A stretch of DNA of 48,239 nt from positions 1 to 48,239 of the IMG/VR virus record IMGVR_UViG_3300032053_000126, one strand, 5' to 3'. The position numbers and the translations under genes are program-made. The DNA comes from a virus. Every line of letters starts with the position of its first letter. Positions within the stretch are counted from its first letter, which is position 1. Positions 42,849 through 48,239 of the stretch are shown here, piece by piece. The notes beneath the pieces are model-generated. The model worked only from the letters and a program-made list of their open reading frames with translations, ran no database searches and was not told the DNA's origin.

Positions 42849-44039
42849 TCTTCTATTATTGGCGCAATTAATAAATTAGCACGCCCATTTGGTAATGCAA
42901 TACAAATTTTAAATGGTTATGGATTCTTTGGAAGTGAGGTATCTCCTTCACCTGCATCACCCAGATATACATCTGTTAAACTGTCTCCAACAGCTAATGG
43001 AATACTTAATAAGTACAATCATTTAACGACAAAGGAATCAGAAGGTCCTTATGATGATTTATGGATGGATATTCCATTAGGATTAACCTCACCTATTGTA
43101 GGTATTGCCGTAGGATATAAAACTACAGTTCTTCCAAGAAGACTTAAAGATATTCAGGAATTTCTTGAAGGAAAGCGTAAAAATCTCAAACCTTATTTTG
43201 AAGGATTTAGTGGTACAGTAGAAAAATATAAAGGAATAGATAAATCATGGTTTATTTCATCAACATTTGAAATTGACAATAAACGAATAATGATTCATGA
43301 AATCCCGCCAATTTTAAAATATACAACGGTAATAAAAAAACTTGATTTTTTATTCAATAAATTTGAAGGCAATATTCGTATTATTAATAATTCTAATACA
43401 AAGGTGAATATTGATATTGTTTATACTGGAAAATCAAAAGAAGAATGGGAAGAAATAATAAGCTTTATTAAAAGAATATTTTCTATTATTGTTACAGAAA
43501 ATCCTGTATTTATTAAAGATGGTCAGGTTCTTGTTTATGATTCTGTTGAACAATATTTAGAAGATTATAAATGGCAAGTTATAAGATTAAAATATAAAAA
43601 CACCGAATATGAGTTTAATGAATTAACTTTTGATTTAAAATTTAATGAAGCCAAATTCAAATTCATTACATGGATACTCCAAAAACAGAGAACAGATGAA
43701 GAAGTTACAATCTGGTTAAAACCATATAAACAAGACATATGTGAAAAACTTGAAAGATTAACATCAAGAAAATTTACTACAGATGAATTATTTGCAACTA
43801 CTAGTACAATACGAAGGCTAAAAAATGAATTAAAATTTAAAACCAAAGAACTTAATGATTTTTCAAAGGCTTTCTTAAGTTTAATTGATCCTACATTAAC
43901 TCGTAGTATAGGTTCCAAGAAAAATTTAGTTAATTTATTTGAAATTCAAGATATTCAAGATGTAGATGGAGTAACTATATGGCAAGGTGATGATGTATAT
44001 GAAGAAATAGAAAAAGAAGAGACTGATGAAGATGAATAA
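42732..44039 (+). CDS. 52: Intein C-half fused to the C-terminal part of DNA topoisomerase II gp52-like subunit
   Basis: A 435-residue product. Residues 1-39 are an intein C-half (MKIKSIKLIKSDIPIKFYDI, then DDYHNFSISNTNIIVHN), with block F (FYDITV...HNF) and block G ending His-Asn. Residue 40 is the +1 Ser. From there the topoisomerase resumes: SSIIGAINKLARPFGN, then GYGFFGSEVSPSPASPRYTS with the active-site Tyr in PRYT (Tyr79 here, about residue 122 after splicing). The C-terminal two thirds include a long coiled coil (about 360-390) and an acidic tail (EEIEKEETDEDE). It cuts and rejoins the gate DNA strand in the phage type II topoisomerase. The ATPase subunit is not in the window. Confidence 0.85.
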   Translation: MKIKSIKLIKSDIPIKFYDITVDDYHNFSISNTNIIVHNSSIIGAINKLARPFGNAIQILNGYGFFGSEVSPSPASPRYTSVKLSPTANGILNKYNHLTTKESEGPYDDLWMDIPLGLTSPIVGIAVGYKTTVLPRRLKDIQEFLEGKRKNLKPYFEGFSGTVEKYKGIDKSWFISSTFEIDNKRIMIHEIPPILKYTTVIKKLDFLFNKFEGNIRIINNSNTKVNIDIVYTGKSKEEWEEIISFIKRIFSIIVTENPVFIKDGQVLVYDSVEQYLEDYKWQVIRLKYKNTEYEFNELTFDLKFNEAKFKFITWILQKQRTDEEVTIWLKPYKQDICEKLERLTSRKFTTDELFATTSTIRRLKNELKFKTKELNDFSKAFLSLIDPTLTRSIGSKKNLVNLFEIQDIQDVDGVTIWQGDDVYEEIEKEETDEDE

Positions 44040-44047
44040 ACTTTTCC

Positions 44048-44078
44048 TTTATTTCCTCTTCTATTTTTATTTCCTCTT
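44048..44078 (+). repeat. 13-nt direct repeat in a pyrimidine-rich gap
   Basis: TTTATTTCCTCTT occurs at 44048-44060 and at 44066-44078, in the 96-nt gap after the topoisomerase gene. The tract is nearly all T and C on the plus strand. No hairpin is visible, so it is not a normal terminator. The function is unknown. Confidence 0.6.
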
Positions 44079-44135
44079 AAGTTTTGTTTAAATATTCAAG
44101 AAAAAATAAGAATAAATACTGAAAATATTCATTTA

Positions 44136-44549
44136 ATGATTACTAAAATACAATTTGAAAAAACTTATAATGAATTTTCTCCATCTAAAATAGAAAAATT
44201 TTATTTTAGATTTTTTTCCATAAATGCTGTACGACGATACAAATGGGTATCTTGGCTGATGATAATTATTCTATTTATACCCATATTATTAACTTTTATT
44301 CTTACACTTATTAATGGACATCCTAGTTGGATGCAAATACCGACATTGATTTATACAGGTTTTATAACTTTGATTGGAATTCCCTGGATTTTTTTATGGA
44401 ATATACATATTTATAGAATTTATAAAATAAGAAAACGTCTTAATTTATCTTTAAAAGAATATCATAATATTGTTAGAAAATTATATTTTCAGCATAATCC
44501 AGATATAATAGATATCAAAGATTTTATAAAAAGTAAATGTAAACAATGA
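44136..44549 (+). CDS. Small membrane protein with two transmembrane segments
   Basis: A 137-residue protein, MITKIQFEKTYNEFSPSKIE. Two hydrophobic segments lie at about residues 38-60 (WLMIIILFIPILLTFILTLI) and 70-94 (IYTGFITLIGIPWIFLWNI), with basic flanks (RRYK, RIYKIRKR). The cytoplasmic tail is about 45 residues and helical. Its stop overlaps the ATG of the first gene in the tagged operon (ATGA). It could be a holin-type or membrane-remodelling protein, but the long soluble ends are not typical of holins. The function is unknown. Confidence 0.6.
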   Translation: MITKIQFEKTYNEFSPSKIEKFYFRFFSINAVRRYKWVSWLMIIILFIPILLTFILTLINGHPSWMQIPTLIYTGFITLIGIPWIFLWNIHIYRIYKIRKRLNLSLKEYHNIVRKLYFQHNPDIIDIKDFIKSKCKQ

Positions 44550-45280
44550 AAGCTAAATTTATATACGAAGCCATAAAACATTTAGCTCCAAGAGATGAAT
44601 CCGAAATGCGTGCAATGTTCGATAAACTATCTCCTCTTCAAAAATTAGAGAGTTATAAAGAAATGGGAATAGATTTATCAATATTAGAATTTAAACAAAT
44701 ATTAGATAAACTTACTCCAGCAGGATTAGCAGGATTTGCAATAAAATATAATCAGCCAAAATTATATATAGAAGCAATAAAAAGGGGTCATAAAATGACT
44801 GCATCAAATAAAGCAAATATTATAAAAAATCAAAGATATTTTGAATCAAACTGGGAAGGAAAGAAGGATTGGTTAGAAGTAATAAATAAATTCGTTAATA
44901 AAGGCCGTAAGAAAATAGTTGATAGAGACCCTAAAGAAAATTTAAAAGATTATAAAATTGCAAGAAAAAAAATTAACGATTTACATGCTAAAGGATCTGA
45001 TGGCTATAGCATGAAAGATGTAACAAGCCCTAGACAAGAAACAAACGGAACAATGGCATTTAGACTAAAAGTATTAAAAACTTATTATAATGGAAGAGTA
45101 CCACAATACGAACCTAATGAATTTTCAATATCAAAAAATGGATATGTAAGAAAATATTATCCATCAATGTTTTCAAAAGTTGCTAATAATTTAATAGAAA
45201 ATCCATATTTGACTTATGAAGAATTAGCAGATATTCTTATTAAGTATCTTAAAAATCACAATTTTGTAAATGAGAGCTAA
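44546..45280 (+). CDS. Tagged protein with helical repeats, first of a four-gene tagged operon
   Basis: A 244-residue protein starting MKAKFIYEAIKHLAPRDESE. After the tag come about three copies of a 25-30-residue helix motif: LSPLQKLESYKEMGIDLSIL, then LTPAGLAGFAIKYNQPKLYI. The same phrase recurs in the 45647 gene. The second half is basic (NKGRKKIVDRDPKENLKDYK) and has YSMKDVTSPRQETNG, which might bind nucleic acid. The predicted prohead-protease-type cut is after IYE. Start codons are coupled: the upstream gene overlaps by 4 nt, and the next gene overlaps by 11 nt. Packaging into the head is inferred. Confidence 0.7.
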   Translation: MKAKFIYEAIKHLAPRDESEMRAMFDKLSPLQKLESYKEMGIDLSILEFKQILDKLTPAGLAGFAIKYNQPKLYIEAIKRGHKMTASNKANIIKNQRYFESNWEGKKDWLEVINKFVNKGRKKIVDRDPKENLKDYKIARKKINDLHAKGSDGYSMKDVTSPRQETNGTMAFRLKVLKTYYNGRVPQYEPNEFSISKNGYVRKYYPSMFSKVANNLIENPYLTYEELADILIKYLKNHNFVNES

Positions 45281-45647
45281 AAAAATAAATGAAGCTATTA
45301 AGCATATGCTAGGAATTTCTCAAGAAGAATTAGCGGCTAACGTAGAAAAAGAATTGCTTAAAAGTGAACAACATACTACATCACTCGAATTAGCATTAAT
45401 AGCAAAAGGTAAAAATTTAATTTATCATGTGTGGAGTGGTTTAGATGCTTTTGAATATAAAGATAGAAATGGTAATAAAGCTTATCCTCAATATATTGCA
45501 GTTATAGCTAAAAATCAGCGAGATGCAAGACAAAAAGTTGCTGCAATACTTGGACAAAAATTAGAATATCAGCATACCCCCAATATGGGCGAGGATTATG
45601 ATAATTTTATATATAATGCAGAATTTATAAAAGAATATAAAGGATAA
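45270..45647 (+). CDS. Tagged protein, small
   Basis: A 125-residue protein starting MRAKKINEAIKHMLGISQEE. The body has a compact alpha/beta pattern: LIYHVWSGLDAFEYKDRNGN, then YPQYIAVIAKNQRDARQKVA and AILGQKLEYQHTPN. The same kind of segment occurs at the end of the next protein (HVFRKDNKPWVFQAGNQN, LPYIVMIAKSEEALLDRCNI), so the two share a C-terminal domain. It overlaps the upstream gene by 11 nt and its TAA overlaps the next ATG (TAATG). It is predicted to be cut after INE. The function of the mature domain is unknown. Confidence 0.7.
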   Translation: MRAKKINEAIKHMLGISQEELAANVEKELLKSEQHTTSLELALIAKGKNLIYHVWSGLDAFEYKDRNGNKAYPQYIAVIAKNQRDARQKVAAILGQKLEYQHTPNMGEDYDNFIYNAEFIKEYKG

Positions 45648-46132
45648 TGAAAGCAAAACTAGTAAATGAAGCTATAAAACACCTTGCTCCTAAATCTGAT
45701 GAAGATATAAGAAAAGAATTTGATAAAATGTCTCCAGAAGATAAAATATCTAATCATAAAGATATGGGTATTAATTTAACTCAATCACAATTACATAAAT
45801 TAGTAAACCAAGTAGATATTCCTCCTTTTAAAAAATTAGAGCTTTATAAATATAATAATATAGAAATAAGCAACGAAGAAAAATCTAAATTATTAGGACA
45901 ATTAACAGATAGAATAGATAAAGAACATTTTAAAAATTGGGATATTAATTATCACGTTTTTAGAAAAGATAACAAGCCCTGGGTCTTTCAAGCAGGAAAT
46001 CAAAATATATTACTTCCTTATATCGTTATGATAGCTAAAAGTGAAGAAGCTCTTTTAGATAGATGTAATATATTTACAGGAATAGATTTAACATTTGAAG
46101 ATATTAAAATAAAATTTGAGAACTATTTTTAA
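45647..46132 (+). CDS. Tagged protein with helical repeats and shared C-terminal domain
   Basis: A 161-residue protein starting MKAKLVNEAIKHLAPKSDED. Two helix-motif copies follow: MSPEDKISNHKDMGINLTQS and IPPFKKLELYKYNNIEISNE. The C-terminal 60 residues (NYHVFRKDNKPWVFQAGNQN, then YIVMIAKSEEALLDRC) resemble the body of the preceding protein. The gene thus looks like a mosaic of tag, helical repeats and a domain shared with its neighbour. Start and stop codons overlap both neighbours (TAATG on each side). The predicted cut is after VNE. Confidence 0.7.
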   Translation: MKAKLVNEAIKHLAPKSDEDIRKEFDKMSPEDKISNHKDMGINLTQSQLHKLVNQVDIPPFKKLELYKYNNIEISNEEKSKLLGQLTDRIDKEHFKNWDINYHVFRKDNKPWVFQAGNQNILLPYIVMIAKSEEALLDRCNIFTGIDLTFEDIKIKFENYF

Positions 46133-46494
46133 TGAAAGCTAAATTTGTAAATGAAGCTATAAAACATTTGGCCCCTCATTCTGAAGAAGAATTAGAAGAT
46201 AGAGGGTATACAGAAGAAATGCTTAAATGGGCATCTTGGCAGTCAGATGGCTATATGACACTAAATAATTGGGGTGGTATAGAAATAAAAATAATAGATA
46301 ATGGTGATGGCGTTGAATATAGATTTAATTACGGAGATGAAGGCAATGAAGTAAAACCTGTGCATGATGCTGAGATAGAATGGGTAGAAGATCCAGATAA
46401 TGATGAAAAAGATGAAGAAGGTTTTCCTATATCAGAACCATCTTTTATGGTAGGAGACTCTAGATATTTTCTTAAAGACTTTATGCGATCGTAA
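46132..46494 (+). CDS. Tagged acidic protein, last of the operon
   Basis: A 120-residue protein starting MKAKFVNEAIKHLAPHSEEE. The body is acidic with a beta pattern (YMTLNNWGGIEIKIIDNGDG, then AEIEWVEDPDNDEKDEEG) and ends SRYFLKDFMRS. No domain is recognised. It is encoded without a gap after the 45647 gene (TAATG) and faces the frameshifted GIY-YIG gene tail to tail with no spacer. The predicted cut is after VNE. Confidence 0.7.
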   Translation: MKAKFVNEAIKHLAPHSEEELEDRGYTEEMLKWASWQSDGYMTLNNWGGIEIKIIDNGDGVEYRFNYGDEGNEVKPVHDAEIEWVEDPDNDEKDEEGFPISEPSFMVGDSRYFLKDFMRS

Positions 46495-47063
46495 TCATTT
46501 TGATTTATTACGTTTTATTGTTTCACGTAATTTTAATTTAGCTATCTCATTCATAGGAATACCTTTATTCCATGTAGTTTTTCCCTTTTTAGCATTACTC
46601 ATTTGCAATAATGTTTCCTCAGAATATGGATTCTTTTTATTTTTATTCCAGGGTATTTTTCCTTTATGGCTTTTACTAAGATTTAATTTCCATGATTCTG
46701 GAGGAGGCGCATGTTTTTTACCCAACATAGAATTGCTTTGTTTTTTTCTTGTTTCTTCTGAGTGGCATTCTCTTACGCCCAAACCTCCTTTAGGACTTAT
46801 ATTATATCCATTTGAACTAATGTATTATACTGAATAATGTATTTTTCTTGAGCATTAAAAGCTTCTTTTTTAGTTTCAAAATTTTCTAAAATTTCCTTTT
46901 TAAAATATATTTTTCCATATTTTTTAATAGCAGCATTTAAATATGATCCTCCTCCTAAATAATTATCTTTTTCTATATTATCTGTACTATGGTCTCCTAC
47001 ATATTGTTTTCCATTAATAGTATTAGTAGTAATGTAAACGTAGGTAAATTTCTTTTCTTTCAT
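46495..47063 (-). pseudogene. Frameshifted GIY-YIG homing endonuclease with NUMOD3 repeats
   Basis: Two frames that belong to one gene. The first (47063-46797) has the GIY-YIG domain: TYVYITTNTINGKQYVGDHS, KKYGKIYFKKEIL, and the conserved Glu region AQEKYIIQYNTLV. It then runs into a stop after QMDII. In a shifted frame the usual continuation NGYNISPKGGLGVRECHSEE is present, joining the second frame (46782-46495) with NUMOD3 units (KSHKGKIPWNKNKKNPYSEE, GKTTWNKGIPMNE). A one-base deletion near 46822 explains it. The catalytic half may still be made without its DNA-binding half. It lies between the tagged operon and the clamp gene. Confidence 0.8.
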
Positions 47064-47074
47064 AAATAAAACTA

Positions 47075-47082
47075 TATATTTG
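47075..47082 (+). promoter_or_regulatory. TATATTTG box upstream of the clamp gene
   Basis: An exact TAnnTTTG match lies 73 nt before the ATG at 47156, in the 92-nt divergent gap. No good TTTG -33 element is seen, and in such AT-rich DNA the box could be chance. Confidence 0.2.
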
Positions 47083-47155
47083 TATATATTTTTAAAACTT
47101 TTTTAATCCCTACTATATAATATCAAAGAAATAATTAACATTTAACAAATTTATT

Positions 47156-47938
47156 ATGGCAAGCAAAAAAATTGAATTTGAAGCAAAAAACGTTAAAGCA
47201 TTTACATCATGGTTAAAGCGCTTTTCATTAATCTCTAATTCATTATTATTAGAAATAGATGAAAAAACTTCTTCATTTATTGCTAAAGTTTATAATGAAG
47301 AGCATAGTATAGTCAAAATGAGTAAAATCAATTTTGATGATGCAGGAATGCTTTGTAAGCCTACAAAAGAATCAAAAAGAATTAAAGTAGGTCTTTTTAA
47401 TATTCCAAGATTAATAAAAATTATTGATCAATTTAATGATGCAGAATTTAGTTTAATAATTAATTATGATGAAATAATATCAGAAGATACAACAGCATCC
47501 AATTTTGCAGGAAAAGATATTCAACTAAAAAATAAATCTCTTAAAATGTCAGTTGATTGTACTTCTCTTAATATTTTTAAATATATGACAGATGATTTAT
47601 TTAAAAAAACTATTGCAGTTATAAACGTAATTGGTAAATTTGAATTGCTTAAATCTACTATTGAAAAATTAAATTCATTGTGTATTTTAGATAATGAATT
47701 TAAGTTTATAGAATTTAAATTTATTGATGAAGAAATTATGGTAGTAGGTAAATCTTTTCAATTGGTATTAGAAAAAAGAAAAGAATTAATAAATGCTATG
47801 ATTAATATATTTAAGGACCAATTTTTAACTGTAGATATTGAAAATTATGATGTTGAATTAGGAGAAGATAGATTAGTATTTAAATCAAAAGATTCAGATA
47901 CAATTTGTGTTATTAGTATGGCTGTAAATGATGATTAA
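47156..47938 (+). CDS. Probable DNA polymerase sliding clamp (gp45-like)
   Basis: A 260-residue protein, MASKKIEFEAKNVKAFTSWL. The layout fits phage clamps. A first beta-alpha-beta unit has FTSWLKRFSLISNSLLLEID and SFIAKVYNEEHSIVKMSKIN. An inter-domain segment has RIKVGLFNIPRLIKIIDQFN, and a second, similar unit has FKYMTDDLFKKTIAVINVIG. The length is a little above T4 gp45 (228). A clamp would ring the DNA for the phage polymerase and, in T4, also drive late transcription. It is a single-gene unit with its own terminator and a homing endonuclease next to it, as is common at replication genes. The family call comes from overall pattern, not a decisive motif. Confidence 0.55.
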   Translation: MASKKIEFEAKNVKAFTSWLKRFSLISNSLLLEIDEKTSSFIAKVYNEEHSIVKMSKINFDDAGMLCKPTKESKRIKVGLFNIPRLIKIIDQFNDAEFSLIINYDEIISEDTTASNFAGKDIQLKNKSLKMSVDCTSLNIFKYMTDDLFKKTIAVINVIGKFELLKSTIEKLNSLCILDNEFKFIEFKFIDEEIMVVGKSFQLVLEKRKELINAMINIFKDQFLTVDIENYDVELGEDRLVFKSKDSDTICVISMAVNDD

Positions 47939-47956
47939 ATAAATTTTAATTCTTTT

Positions 47957-47982
47957 AATCCCAGTTAGAAAAAACTGGGATT
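47957..47982 (+). terminator. Rho-independent terminator after the clamp gene
   Basis: AATCCCAGTT (47957-47966) pairs perfectly over 10 bp with AACTGGGATT (47973-47982) around the loop AGAAAA. A run of T follows (47981-47986). It starts 18 nt after the clamp stop codon. Confidence 0.92.
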
Positions 47983-47989
47983 TTTTATT

Positions 47990-48142
47990 ATCTTATATTG
48001 GGATATAACAAAAGAAGAGATTAAAGAAGAAATTAAAAAAATTCCGGTTCAGGATCGTTTGTTTAAAGCTAATAAATATGGTATTACATTTACTAATGAA
48101 GAGATGAATGAATATAAAAAGGAGCTTTATGATTATGACTAA
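47990..48142 (+). pseudogene. 3' remnant of a helical-repeat (tag-family) gene, no start codon
   Basis: An open frame just after the terminator encodes EEIKEEIKKIPVQDRLFKAN and then KYGITFTNEEMNEYKKEL before TAA at 48140-48142. The phrase matches the helix motif of the tagged proteins (compare LSPLQKLESYKEMGIDLSIL). There is no ATG before the motif, and upstream lies the terminator hairpin, so the 5' part is lost. It overlaps the antisense ankyrin fragment by 50 nt. Confidence 0.5.
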
Positions 48143-48239
48143 GATGTTTTATCGCTTCATTTATTTTCTTTTTCTTTATGTGATCTTTCAACACTTTCAC
48201 CACTTCAATATGCCCATTTCGGCTTGCCCATTGTAAAGC
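48093..48239 (-). CDS. Ankyrin protein, C-terminal part only, with the tag at its C-terminus
   Basis: A minus-strand frame enters from the right edge and ends at TAG (48093-48095). It encodes ALQWASRNGHIEVVKVLKDH, a clear ankyrin unit, then IKKKKINEAIKHLSHNHKAP. The INEAIKHL block is the tag that elsewhere opens proteins, here about 15 residues from the end. The last residues are read antisense to the remnant at 47990-48142, so the original stop may have been lost through a rearrangement that joined an ankyrin gene to a tag sequence. Most of the gene is outside the window. Confidence 0.65.
   Translation of the reverse strand, partial: ALQWASRNGHIEVVKVLKDHIKKKKINEAIKHLSHNHKAPFYIHSSLH

Noticed and set aside
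47075-47082. TATATTTG as a firm promoter of the clamp gene
   Set aside because: There is no convincing -33 element, and the box is easily found by chance in such AT-rich DNA. Listed only at low confidence.
1-48239. Alternative genetic code, as seen in some gut megaphages
   Set aside because: TAA, TAG and TGA all end well-supported genes (for example TAG at 41053-41055 and TGA at 24899-24901), with no in-frame stops in conserved genes.

Overview
The window is a piece of an AT-rich genome of a large contractile-tailed (myovirus) phage, or of a close metagenomic relative. It probably infects a member of the Bacteroidota. The phage assignment rests on T4-type baseplate genes (gp25-like, gp6/J-like, a very large gp7-like wedge), more than 25 kb of fibre and baseplate genes, a T4-type topoisomerase gp52 gene, a probable sliding clamp, and several free-standing homing endonucleases. 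The host guess is an inference. Genes have A-rich leaders with hardly any Shine-Dalgarno sequence, there is a TAnnTTTG-type box before one gene, and the fibre protein at 11708-12817 carries an N-terminal domain that I associate with Bacteroidota phages. TAA, TAG and TGA all end genes, so the standard bacterial code fits.

Layout. Positions 1-272 (minus) hold the start of a tagged hypothetical gene. Positions 277-21033 (minus) are a structural block: virion proteins, a membrane-anchored spanin-like protein, a 1545-residue protein, fibre proteins, a leucine-rich-repeat fibre and a collagen-like fibre. From a divergent control region at 21034-21152, a plus-strand operon (21153-26354) encodes an S1-domain protein, two tagged paralogues with a tag-only mini-ORF between them, and several conserved virion-type proteins, and ends at a strong terminator. 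Positions 26490-33275 (plus) hold the baseplate wedge genes, a decayed GIY-YIG endonuclease and a small structured element. Positions 33277-38222 (minus) are a second fibre block. From 38272 (plus) come small virion-type genes and two ankyrin genes, then an antisense HNH endonuclease. Next is a topoisomerase gp52 gene broken by a split intein with a decayed endonuclease between the halves, then a tight operon of four tagged genes. A frameshifted GIY-YIG endonuclease, the probable sliding clamp with its terminator, and gene remnants fill the right end.

The most interesting theme is a short N-terminal tag, consensus M(K/R)AKxΦNEAIKHLxP(R/K)S, shared by at least seven otherwise different small proteins. 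It resembles the T4 capsid-targeting sequence of internal proteins, which the prohead protease cuts after Φ-x-E before a small residue. Two ankyrin-type proteins begin at almost exactly the residue that would follow such a cut, one mini-ORF encodes little but the tag, and one ankyrin fragment carries the tag at its C-terminus. I infer a set of capsid-packaged proteins that may be ejected into the host, some with ankyrin-like repeats. This is not proven by the sequence.

The second theme is the split intein in the topoisomerase, whose two halves look like complete IntN and IntC partners. The third is rapid diversification of adhesins: LRR cassettes with nearly identical recent duplications, a collagen-like shaft with periodic glycine substitutions, and exact internal repeats in another fibre.
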